A DNA stretch of 64,000 nucleotides, from the NCBI GenBank assembly GCA_023079485.1, contig CM041092.1:8135127-8199126 (forward strand), in the 5' to 3' direction. The notes beneath the pieces are model-generated. The model made no database searches, had not been told where the DNA came from, and saw nothing but the letters and a program-made list of their open reading frames with translations. Of the stretch, positions 26,501-38,060 are shown piece by piece. Within the stretch, counting starts at the first letter, position 1, and the number at the start of each line of letters is the position of its first letter. Made by a program: the position numbers and the translations under genes. The stretch comes from Archilochus colubris (taxonomy: Eukaryota > Chordata > Aves > Apodiformes > Trochilidae).

Positions 26501-27752
26501 AACACAGAGTGATTTGGCTTTACCTTTCATGCTGTTAATGGTCACTGTAGATAATAGGGCTACTTCTACTTCCAGATAATAAAACTGTAATGTAGAGAAA
26601 ATGAGAATTGTGGAAGGGGATAGAATTATATGGTGCCTGTAAAATGTGGAAAGGTAAAGATGAGAGGGAGTGGAGAGCTTATGAAGAAATGGAGATAATT
26701 TAAACTCCTTTGTATCAGTTCTAGGGGTAACAAAAACAAAAGTGTAGAATAATAGGCTAAGTGGGATGGAAGTGAAAATTCAGTCACCACCTACAGCAGT
26801 TGTTCTTTGCTTGTTCTCCCAGTTTCAGCAAACAGAATAAAGAAAATGATTTTCTGAGTGAACTGAATGTTAATGAGGAATTTAGTTATTTAAAGAGGAG
26901 TCTTAAAAAAGTAGTAGTGAAGTTCAAAAGGTTTGAGCAGATACACCTGAAGGCTGAATTTGGTTAATGTATTGCAAAGCAGCAAGCTAGATGGCAGGAA
27001 TTCAAGATTTATAGAAGGTTAGTTGAAGTAATTGCACCACAGGTGGTCATTTTGAACATTTCATTTGTGAACAACTGAGTAGTTGTCATTTTTCTCAGTC
27101 CTTCAGCTGGATGATTTCTTCTGTGGTGCAATCACAAAATGAAAAACCTTCTGAGGACTTAAGAAGTGAGTAAAAAGAAATCTCAAAGTACTCTCTAGTG
27201 ACTTTGATTCTGTTGGTTTTATTATTCTGAAATGGACAATGTTCCAGTCTTGCAGTACTCTGAAATACACTACAACCATTTGCCATTCTCAGTCTAATGA
27301 AAACTTCACTGATATCAAGATATTTATATAATTTTATTTTTCTTTCTCAGCTTACTCAGATTTTCTAAATATATTAACTATGCTAAATGCTATACTTTCA
27401 TAAGGCTTAAATTACCAGAGTTTGCTATCTTCAAAAATTTTGAGTTTCTGAATTTGTGTTTTGTCTTTTAAGGTTTTTCCACACAGAATTTTCTCTAGTT
27501 TTGGCATAATGAACTCATTATACCAGCTTGAATATAGACGAAAAAAAAGCTGAACACCTGAGAAAGATGACTTGTAAGCAAGGAAAAGAAGAAAAGTGGA
27601 AATGCACCACATAGTCACATTTTAGGAAGCTCTTCGAGTTTTGATAGTCATGGTGTTTCTGTAATGGAAAATTCCTATAGTATTTTTGAATGTTATTTTA
27701 TTTTCCTTTGGCATTGTATCATCTACGTTACCTTGTATATAAGTATCTTAGA
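23569..27752. other. Intronic sequence with no recognised gene
   Basis: AT-rich sequence. I see neither a transposon nor a coding pattern in it. Confidence 0.6.
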
Positions 27753-27836
27753 ACTGATAGAATGAAATCATTTAGATTGAAAAAAACCCTGAAGATCATC
27801 AAGTACAACCCTTAACCCTGACCACCACTTGACTGT
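27753..27836 (-). mobile_element. CR1 LINE 3' terminal fragment, degraded
   Basis: On the plus strand: ATAGAATGAAATCATTTAGATTG, AAAAAAACCCTGAAGATCATCAAGTACAACCCTTAACCCTGACC. This matches the usual minus-strand CR1 end (ATCATAGAATCATTTAGGTTGGAAAAGACC) with substitutions. Confidence 0.82.
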
Positions 27837-29719
27837 GCTCCAGTTTTGGCCATTTTTGTGGAGTGATTTTGGTGGGAAGCAAAGTAACCCTGGGGGGAAG
27901 AAGAGTTACAGCTGATATTTTGGCTACTGCTTGTGCCTTTGTTTTGGTTTGAGTTAGCATACGCAAAAAATATTTAACATCTTGCAGAATGTGCCACCAT
28001 TTGTGGTGCTTAATGAAGTTTTACCCATCCTGTGATTATCAGTCTAAACCAGGTATAAAAGTTGCTGTTGTAATCTCAGAAGGCAGTGACCTATAAAAGA
28101 TGTATGATTGACAGTGGGATATATAATTAACAATGTGATTGTTGTTTCTTTAAATACACATTTCTGTGTTACTGTTCTCTGGCAATATCTAGATATGCCC
28201 TTAATTTAGCTGTCATTAACTGGCTGATCAGGTACAGATATCAGGGTAGATGTGGGTCATCAAAATATTCTCCTCTGAGGTGACGGTGGCTTTATAATTT
28301 ACTTTTCTTCTAAGGACAGGTCTTTTGGAAAGACTGTCAAAGAGGAAGGACTCACTGGGGAGGCAGAGCCATACGTGGTTGCTTGTGCTGTTTGAGCTGT
28401 GGGAATTTTCACTTGCTTTTCTTTTTGGCTATCGGTTCCCATCTGACAAGTATTTTCAGAAGCTGTCTTCTACACTTGAGCTGCAATTATTTACACTGAT
28501 GATTCCTTCCATTCATGTGCCTAATTACCTGATGGAGCCTGCAAATCAGCTTGTCTGCAGTCAGAGTACCAGTAATTGCACGTTCAATTTAGAGCTCAAG
28601 TGGTGGACTGGCCAAGATGAACAGCCTTGATGTGTGGTCAGGAAGGAAAATACCAAGTGGTGTTTGTGAGCACTTCCTGAGAAAGCAGCTGTAGTTAAGG
28701 CATTGATTTTCTTCTCCTTTGTCTGACTTGTAATCTGAATCATATGTTTTTCTTTTCTTTGTAACGTTCTCATTAATGCAGTAATTATTGTGTGGCTGCT
28801 GTATTACAGAGCAAGTGTGGGTCTCATTTATTTAAAGGAGTTTATGCCCTTTTCTTGCTTGGTATGCTTGAATGTTGAAGTTGCAGTCTTAAAATACATT
28901 ACTGGACAAAAGCACCAAGGTTGTCTTTGACTGCTCACTTCCAGAGTTACATAAATATCCAACTAATAACCTCAGGGAATGCATAGAAAACAGAAAATAA
29001 AGCTACCTTATTGCAGTGTTTTGCATTATGTTGACTACTGACACAGATGTATTGAGAGAGAGGAGGTCAAGGGGAGGGAAGGTTCATTTCTTGATAGAGG
29101 CTGAGTGGTATGTAGACAGCTTTTTTTTGGATAAACTGCAATTTTTGATTGCCTCATTGGTAAAGGCACCCAGCAGAATTAATGTATCTATTTTTAATAA
29201 ATTCTTGTTTCATAAGTTGACATATACAGTTACTGTTGGTGTACTTTGCAAAACTCTGTGTTGCTCTCTTGAATGTTTTTGGATGTCAAGCTTTTAGATT
29301 CAGTTTTTCTATTCTTTCTTAACAGTTCAGCTTTTTGCTTTAGTAAGGTAGAAATACTCCTGAAAACTGTATGGAATAAAGCTACCCAGGTAATATAATT
29401 ATTAAGTGAAACTGTCCTAGTTCAGTTCGGTGCAAAATCCTGTTTGCTGTATGCTTTCTAATTGTGTTATAATCCTGTGGAGTATTAAGGGAAACAATTC
29501 TAGAGGAGTAATTCCCACCAGCACCTGTTTTGCTAGGTCAGAGAAATGAGTTAGAAAATTGCCTCAATATACCACATTCCAACTATATTACTTGCAGCCA
29601 TTTTGATGTATTCTGATTGAGAATAGAATCAGCAATGTAGATACTCAGTTCATAATTTACTGGATTAGAAACTTGAAATACTTTTCCTGTAAGATGTATT
29701 ACCTCAATTTCTTTTGCTG

Positions 29720-29759
29720 CATCACGTTGCAACATCATGTAGCTAAAACATCATGTTGC
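29720..29759. repeat. Three clustered 11-mers of the form CATCAYGTWGC
   Basis: CATCACGTTGC at 29720-29730, CATCATGTAGC at 29733-29743 and CATCATGTTGC at 29749-29759. The spacing is uneven (13 and 16 bases between starts), so this is not a simple tandem satellite. Confidence 0.85.
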
Positions 29760-30519
29760 TTTGCAAATGATTCAGTTGTAGACAGGTAACATTTATGAAC
29801 TGATGAGATTAATGGATTTATTTCACTTTCAGATGTGTGATAAGCCAAGCTTTTTGCCCTCAAAGTGTTCTGTAGAAAGCATTAAAGGAAACAGGACTCC
29901 AGGTTACTAACCTGGATTTAATTTTAGAAGCTGAGCTATTTTGCTGGTGGTGGTTTTATGAAAAAAATTTGCACTGTGTCTTGTCCTTCCAAGGAAGTCC
30001 AGGTGGAAAGACAGAATGCACAGAAAAATGTTATACAGTGTTCTGTCACTAAGAGAGGTTTCTTGGAGCTATTTGTGAGGCTTGTGATGACAACTACAAC
30101 TTGTGTGTTTGTGTGGGAATTTCATGGACCCAGCTGGTCCATTCGGAAAGCTCCTGTTGGAGTCAGTTTTGTCAGAGCCTCTTTTGTTTTGTCTCTGTTT
30201 TTTTCTCTTTTTTTTTAATGTCTTGACTGCCAGTGGGGAGAATAGAAAGGATGGAGTTCATCTTTTGGGCTTTGCTGTCCCACTCTGTGCTGCACAACAG
30301 CTACTTCAGAAGTTGGTTTGAGTTTGCATCTGATGAACCTGGCACAGAGGGGTGGGGATTTGGCTGCATCTCTCCACAATCTTCTATTTGAAGAATTGCT
30401 TCCTCCAAGGGCCACTGTAGCCAGGAGTCCTGGGTGCAGCTTGTAGCCAGCTGATCATTTCATCACTTGATGTGAGGGTCTTTGGGCTAGTTTTCATGTT
30501 ATTTCAAATTTTGATCCTG

Positions 30520-30608
30520 TGGGAGCAGCCAGAGCTGCCTCGAGCTGTAAATTCATCAGGCGTGATGTAGCTGCTCCCAGAAAATGTAATAAATTGTTTA
30601 CACAAAGG
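30520..30608. promoter_or_regulatory. Perfect 10-bp inverted repeat next to FOX- and SOX/TCF-like motifs
   Basis: TGGGAGCAGC at 30520-30529 and its exact reverse complement at 30570-30579 enclose a 40-base loop. The forkhead-like TGTTTAC (30595-30601) and the SOX/TCF-like ACAAAGG (30602-30608) follow directly. The arrangement could be a hairpin or an enhancer-type element; its function is inferred from motifs only. Confidence 0.3.
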
Positions 30609-32943
30609 AGACAGGGATGCAAAGGATTATTTAGTTCTTCAGCAGGGGATAAGGAGCATGTGGTTCTGTGGGCTGTGGTAAACAGGAAGAAACCCTGCAG
30701 GTGGAGAGCTAGCAGAAAATGTGAAGAAGGAAATTGTCCTGCAAAATTCAGATATTAACTGCACCAGTGCTTTTGATACTATTCACTTCTTGTGAATGAG
30801 CTAGAAAATAATTCTTGGCTGGTTTATACTTGAAAAGATACATTTTAATCATTTCCACTTATCTGTGAAGAAATCCACAATTTTGTTTTGTGGGTGGTTT
30901 GTCTGTTTTTTTGTTTTGTTTTGTTTTTTTCCCTCCTGTCTTTGCCCTGAAAGTGGTTTGTGTTTTATGAACATCCAAGATTACCTATGAACCCATCTTT
31001 GTGTGGCACAAATGTGGATAAATTGTTCTGTGGTTTATAAAGTGAGTTATTTCTATAACTAGATCTGTATTCTAACTTTTATTTTTAACTTATTAGCTCA
31101 TTTTTGAGAGCAGACAGAATGTGTTCATGTAGTCTCATTGAAAAATAATTAACTCTTGGCAAGTATTTAGGAAAAGGAAATAAAGCTTCTCACTTCTTTA
31201 ATTATTAATCTGGAGAATCATGGAGTATCCTAAGAATCCATTTCCCTTCAAACCTATAGTACATCTCTGTAAGTTGTAACATTTTATCCTGTCTTGTAGC
31301 CTTCATTTCAGTCAAATATTGTCCTCTGCCTCTAGACTTATCAGTAGGAGTTGTTGAGGTGGATCTGAAGGAATTATTTGGCTTTTATATTAAAGCTCAG
31401 AGCCAAAGAGAGATTTTGACTTGAGTATTCTTTTGTGAGTACTGGATCCACAGACAGCAAATTCCCATCAGTGCATTAATGGATAATACAGGGACAAGGC
31501 TGGTTTTGAACTGCTCATCTAGTTCAGTGAAACAGCTCTGACAACAGCCAGGGACCCAGCTCCTAGTTTGGATGGATTTCTGCCCACATTTCTAAGATCT
31601 TCAGTGATACACTGTCACCTATATCAATACAAATATTAAAGCATGCATGAGGTGTGTGACAGTATCATTGCTATTACTCTTTTGTTAAGAATATGACAAA
31701 GCCCCTAAAAATATTCTTTGTTTAGCACTGCCCAAGTCTCCCTTTTCAACCCAGTGCTCTTCTGTTACACTGATTTTACAAAAATACACTGAACCTGATT
31801 TCTCTGATTTCTGTTGTTTCTGTTTGTCATTCCCATGCTGTAACCACTGTGCAGAAATGTGTCTCAGAAGTGGTTTTGTTCTGGCACTGATACCACTTGA
31901 ATATGTCACTAAGAACTAAGTGTTTTTACAGTATCTACAAATTTGTTTAAAAAATAGCTGTGCACTTCAGAGGAAGCTGTGATTGCTACAGGAAATACTA
32001 ATTCCATATTTGTTTTTCTCATTCTAATAATCTAATTTTTTCCTTCAAAAAGTGTGGTGAACTACAGTGTTACTTTCTCTTTTTTGGCAGTGCAGATGTG
32101 TCCTTGATTTAACAAAACACGTAATTTAGTCACAAGAAATAACTGTTGCTATTTCATATTTCTTGAAATAATGGCACCAGTTAAGTCTTTGGGAACCCTT
32201 ACATAGGTTGTAAGTAGTAATACAATTTATTGCTTTTCTCTATTTTGTTTGCTGCCACGATGAACAAGATGCTATATGTGAAGTAGGAACTCCATGTAGA
32301 GTGTTTCTTTCTTGACCATTCTCTGTTTTTATTATCTATTTATTATTTAACTTCATGGTAGAACTGTAGCACCTAGAGAAGAAGAGAGCAGTCTGTCCCA
32401 CCCAGAGGCAATCCCATTTTCCATAGGTCAGTCAAGAGCTACTGCATTATTGGGTGTCTCACACTTCCCCATAAAACAAAATGGATAAATGACCTGTGAA
32501 GTGTTTTGTAGAGGTATGTTGGTCTTTAAGGTAAAAAGAGTTTGCAAGGAGGAAAAAAAAAGCTGGATTTTTAAATTATCTTGAAAAGTGTACTGTTGAA
32601 ATGAATGAATCCTGCTAAACAGCCAAGAAAATCCTGATAATTTTCTTTTTCTCCTAGGAGTGCATTTGCTCTTTGAGTGGAGTAAATGCAAGGAGATAAT
32701 TTGGTGACCCATTGTCTTTCTGTAAATGCTTTTTATAGGCTCTGTGTGTGTGTGAAGAATGCACTGTTGTTAGTGCTGTAAGGACTTGGATTGTTTTAAA
32801 GTTATCTTGGTTTTGCTGGGTTATTGTATAAATTATCAGCATATAAAATAGTACCATAGTATCTAGGCCATAAATTTCTCAATCACCTCTCTGGTCTTTT
32901 TTCCCTAACAAAATGGAGGAGAAAACCATATCTTTTTTCCTGT

Positions 32944-33840
32944 GGAATCATAGAATCATAGAATTGGCTGGGTTGGAAGGGACCTCAGAGATCATTGAGT
33001 CCAACCCTTTTACCACTGTTGCGGTTGCTAGACCATGGCACTGAGTGCCACATCCAGTCTCTTTTTAAATAGCTCCAGGGATGGAGAATCCACTACTTCC
33101 CTGGGCAGCCCATTCCAATGCCTGATCACTCTCTCCGTAAAGAAATTCTTTCTAATATCTAACCTAAATTTCCTGGCACAACTTAAGACCATGCCCTCTT
33201 GTCTTGTTGAAAGTCGTCTGGCAAAAGAGACCAACGTCCACCGGTTACAACCTCCTTTCAGGTAGTTACGTGATGAGGTCTCCCCTGAGCCTCCTCTTCT
33301 CCAGGCTGAACAGCCCCAGCTCTCTCAGCCTCTCCTCATAGGGTCTGTGCTCGAGTCCCTTCACCAGCCTGGTTGCCCTCCTTTGGACCTGCTCCGGGAC
33401 CTCGACATCCTTCCTGAACTGGGGGCCCAGAACTGGACACAGTACTCGAGGTGTGGCCTCACCAGGGCTGAGTACAGGGGCAGAATCACTTCCTTGGACC
33501 TGCTGGCGACGCTGTTCCGGATACAGGTCAGGATGCCATTGGCCTTCTTGGCCACCTGGGCACACTGCTGGCTCATGTTCAGCTTCCTGTCAATCCAGAC
33601 TCCCAGGTCCCTTTCTGCCTGGCTGCTCTCAGCCACTCTGTCCCCAGCCTGGAGCTCCCCATGGGGTTGTTGTGGCCAAAGTGCAGGACCCGGCACTTGG
33701 CCGTGTTAAACCTCATCCCATTGGAATCAGCCCAACTCTCCAGTCTGTCCAGGTCCCTCTGCAGAGCCCTCCTGCCTTCCAGTTGATCGACACTTCCCCC
33801 CAGCTTAGTGTCGTATGCAAATTTGCTGATGATCATAGTA
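32944..33840 (-). mobile_element. CR1 LINE, 5'-truncated, same subfamily as 974-1778, inverted
   Basis: About 900 bp of CR1 on the minus strand. The plus strand starts GGAATCATAGAATCATAGAATTGGCTGGG and GGAAGGGACCTCAGAGATCATTGAGTCCAACCC. On the minus strand it begins slightly further upstream than the copy at 974: it includes [18 protein letters not shown], the end of the reverse transcriptase core, before [14 protein letters not shown]. The catalytic box reads FAYD where active CR1 has FADD. The frame is then broken: one base is lost at TEWL (near 33640), one C is lost in the GGGCCCCC run (near 33420), and a small change near 33268 creates a stop after RRLRGDLI. It is inactive. Confidence 0.96.
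33028..33836 (-). pseudogene. Broken CR1 ORF2 C-terminal fragment
   Basis: The coding remnant of the inverted CR1 is split over several frames: 33836 down to about 33640 (end of reverse transcriptase and start of the tail), then to about 33420, then to 33266, then the last piece [20 protein letters not shown] near 33175-33110. The breaks are frameshifts compared with the open copy at 994-1728. Confidence 0.9.
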
Positions 33841-36800
33841 TTCCTCTACTGTAAATTAATTTTTTTTTTTTTAAAGATCCCAGTGATAGTAGCCACGTAA
33901 TTTTTGTTTGCCACAGTTTTGTTCACAAATATTTACATAAAGAGATTCTGGTTTTCCATTCTCACATGACCTGGAGAAACTCAAATTTTCTTCTACCTTA
34001 GATCCTCCTAAATGCAGAGATTACAGTATTGCTTTTCCCTATGCTGATATCCTTTGGCTTATTTACACTTAAATTTATTTTTTGAAATGTTGCCTTGAAT
34101 AATATTAATCTGTATCTATATTCAGTGGTACATAAATGTGTTTGCATATATATGTGCATACAAAGGCTTATTAAGGCACATTTGGATTTGAATTATTTGT
34201 TTTATTTGCAAGTAACTTCTGTGTAAATCTGAAAACAAACTGAAAAATGTTAATAATAATAATAAGTAACCTTTACAAATTTGTTCCCTGTTATATCAAC
34301 TCCTGTTTTAAAAAAACCTGCTTTTGACAAATCCATTCTCCAGGACTCTTAAATGGAATAAAATTAAGCCTGTGTTTGAATACCTGAACAATGAGAAACT
34401 CCAAAAGGTAACTTTGGTTCTTTTAATGGCAACACTCTTTGAAGTTATGCTCTAGTGCAGAGTTTCATGCTATAATACGAAATATAGAGATACTGTATTC
34501 AATGTAAATTGTAAAATAATGAGGCATAAACCTGAATTTAACTTATATGACATTATTACAGTGTAGTAACCTTTCCTGTAATCCTACAGTTCAGTAAAGT
34601 GAAATGTAATGTTTCAGACAGATGTGCTCTTTAATGCCAAAACTGACTATGGCAGTTTTATGGGACCTTGCAAATATAGAGATATACAAAAATATTTTAA
34701 TTTATTTTTTTTCAACAGGTTATATCTGTAGAAAGGTCTGTAGGTATGCAGTAACTATAGCCTGTATTCATCTATTTTTTGTCTTTTCTTTTTTGAGATA
34801 TATTGTTTTACTTGATTGGGGGATTTTTCTTCAACATAGTATGAATGAAAGAAATATATTATTATCCTGTGACATTCATGAAAAGTTTAGATCAACAGGA
34901 ATATGTGAAAATACATTTTTGGTCTCAAATGACTGCCAGTACTCATGTAGGCATCTTCCTTCATATCATAGTAACTTGAATAAAATCACATTAGTGCCTG
35001 CTCCTTTGCCATCTTTTTCTGTCCTTGACATTACTTGCTTTAGTAAAATATATTGAGAGATTTCTTTAATTATGGCAAATGAGTCACTGATTTCCTCCAG
35101 GTAATAATGGTGCATGGGCTCATTGGAAATGCACCACTTGCTTATTCTCATCTAAACTTGCAGGCAGTCTTCAAGATGCAGAGATACATTTTTATTCAGA
35201 CAGAAATGTCATAAACTTAAGTATGAGACTTGTGTGAAGAAGAGAAAGTGTAGTAGTGTGAATATTGGAGCTTTAGTCCCATGAGGAACATAACCTGGAG
35301 TCATACCTTTGTTAGCATCCAGCCTCAGACTCCCAAAAATGTGTGACTCCTCTTGCCAATCAGCTGTCTGGAGCTGAGATTTGGAGGGGAGAGTGGATGA
35401 ATGTTGCAAATAGATGTATTTCAAAAAGCAGGTGTTCAGCACCTGTTCTACTTTGGATCTTGCAAGGGTCTCTGTAGGTGTCTGAAGCTCTCTTGTATGT
35501 AAGTACTTTGGGGTGCCAAGATGCTCACTCACATCTTGCCATAACATCAGTGTTCTTAATTCTCCAAGTATTTCTACTGGATTGGAAATAGTACAATATT
35601 TTTACTTCTCAAACAGGTAGAAACAAAATATAAAAGATTGTGAGCACAGGATGAAAAGGGACAACAATCTCAAAATCCTGAGTCTCAATGAAGTCCCTTC
35701 TGATGGTGCAGTAACTGCATGACATGATACCTTTTCATAGCTGTGTGTTATGTTCAGCTCTGCTGTCAAAAGCCAAAGGAATTCCCTTGCCTGCTAGCCT
35801 GCCTCTACATCATGATTGATTCTTATTTCAAATAAAAATCAGTTTTGTCATCCATTGTTATTTTATCTAAGTTTGCCCCAGCTATTCAACATTCCTTATT
35901 ACAGCATTTTCCATGACATGCATTTTATTTCTTTTTTTTAAATATTGTACACCATGAAGTTTTTTTCCCCTTGTTTTTCTGTGCTATAAATGTGCATACT
36001 ATTGCACAGTTAAAAAAAAATTAAATAAACAGCCACAAATTTTAACATGTGCATGTGCCACGCTGTTCTGCTCAGCTGTGCTCACCCCATTTCCTCCCTG
36101 CATGTTTAAGTTATGACCATAATTTTAAACTCTTCTCACTCACAAGTCAAGGAAAACTACCTCTGCTTAGAGCACAAATGATCAAAGTGGAAAAGAAGGG
36201 TCAAATGCTTTGCAAGCTTAAGAAAATACATAACCAGTGTGGATGATTAGCACTTCTCAGGATGACTTATATATGCACATTTATTTTTTTAGTTTATTTT
36301 CACCAAGACAGGTGGGTTTTCTTTGGTTTTATTTATTTTGGATTGGGCTGGGTTTCTTTCAGTTTGGCTTTCAGAAAGGAGGGGTTTCTCTTACCAACGC
36401 AGCCCAGAGAAATAAAAATATGAAGAAGGATTGTTCCAAAATACAAATCCCACCCTGGTTCTAGCCAGGGAAATTGCTAACAAGCTGCTCTCTTTTTAAA
36501 ATGCCTGTTGTCCACAGAGCTGACAGAGAATTATGCATTTCTGTGAAAAGTGGTATTTGCAGTCAATCTGAGAAGCAGCACCAGCATTTTGATGAATAAA
36601 GATACTGACCACAGAAAGTAATTATTAGACCATAATTGTTCAGACAAGAACTGGAGCAATAGGATCTTATAACACTGTGAACTGTAAAGAGAGCATGAGG
36701 GATGAAAATGATAGGTACTTATGCAAATGATTGTAACTATCCTGTGCCATTTTGTGGATCTGCCTTTTGGTTTCTCTTGCTATCTGGGCCATGGGATTAC

Positions 36801-37288
36801 TCAAAAACAGCTGGGAAGGAATGGATGCAATCATTTCATCACAAATTCTAAAGGCTTGCTGTGGTGATTTTCCTGCAAGTAGTACAGGACAAAATCAAGG
36901 CAGGTAGTATTTAATACCAGTTGCAGCACCAGCTGTATAAAGAACTCTGAAAAGACTGCAGTCTTTTTATTACAGTATCCTGAGCGTGCCTTTTAAAACA
37001 CCTGAGATATAAGATTAAACTGTGTCTTTTTAGGATTAGCACCTTTTCTTCATGCTTGAGGAATGCAAATGGTAGAATTTAATGAGCTAGGTACTGGAGG
37101 AGTCATTAAGTGATATTGTCATGATTACCTCTAAGCTACAGATTGCTACTGCCAAGCAATTTCCTTTTGCTTTTCCTACTCCAGTGCACTTTGCCCCAGA
37201 GAGTCTTGTCAAAATAAGAGAAGGCTGTGATTCTTTTTTGAGGTTTCCTCTGTAGGCTTGGCCCTGGTGTGAGTACAGGAACAGTTGG

Positions 37289-37302
37289 AAAAAAAAAAAA
37301 AA
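37289..37302. repeat. A14 homopolymer
   Basis: Fourteen A residues after TTGG. No retroposed body was recognised. Confidence 0.9.
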
Positions 37303-37920
37303 GACAAAAGAAGATTATTCATTCAGGGCTTCCAGGTTTTCTGCTGGCAGAAACCTACATGCCATGGCTACAGTCTAGGGGCAGGCACCAGTGTACACTT
37401 CGGTACCACTGAGGCTGTCAGCATGGGAAGGTTCACTCCAGGCTGCAGGAATAATAGCAGAATCTCCACTTGATCTTTCAGATGTACTAGCTGTACACAG
37501 CAAAAATAGTTAAAACTGGTGGAATTCTTGTTCTTGACTTTCATAGATCAATGCATATTTTCTATATTTGGCTTATTTCACCATTTATCAGCTAAATTGA
37601 TTGCAGCACGGGTAGGTAGTTCTTTGGGAGAAAGCAGTTTAGTTAAATGCAAACTCTCAGGGCTTTTGTGTCTTTAAAAGTCGCTTTTTTATTTCTTTTC
37701 CCAAAGGGGATGCTGGATTTTCACTAACCTGCCTCTCCTGGACAAGCCTAGCCAAGGCACTGTTTAGTCCCCAGGCTTTTCCCAGTGCCTTCAGTGTGTC
37801 TGGTTACACGCAGTCTCCGACTGCTGCTGTCATTATTTCTGTGGTAGAAATTGGATTCAGGTTTACATAGTTTTCCAAGAAATCAGTAAAATGCTATTAA
37901 GATAATTAAAAAAACCTGAC

Positions 37921-38060
37921 TGACTAAGGTGGCATGTTACGACAATGTTTTCTGACCTTTTGTGGTCTCTTTAGTTGAACACACTTGCAAGAACAATTAT
38001 GTCTTAAAGGCTTTTTATCCTCATCGATTAGCAATAAAACTGTGCAACTCAATAAGCTTT
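37921..38060. promoter_or_regulatory. Candidate conserved non-coding segment with ONECUT/CUX-, HOX- and SOX-like motifs
   Basis: AACAAT at 37993-37998, ATCGATTA at 38023-38030 and CAATAAA at 38032-38038 lie close together in non-repetitive sequence that keeps two CpGs. This is weak, motif-level evidence only. Confidence 0.18.

Larger units (their letters stand above)
27837..32943. other. Intronic sequence with no recognised gene
   Basis: AT-rich intron without a recognised transposon. It contains two small motif clusters listed separately (29720-29759 and 30520-30608) and a T/G-rich run at 30905-30930. Confidence 0.6.

Noticed and set aside
34622..35056. 144-codon open frame on the plus strand
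   Set aside because: AT-rich, hydrophobic and low-information translation with no motif. No supporting splice sites were identified.
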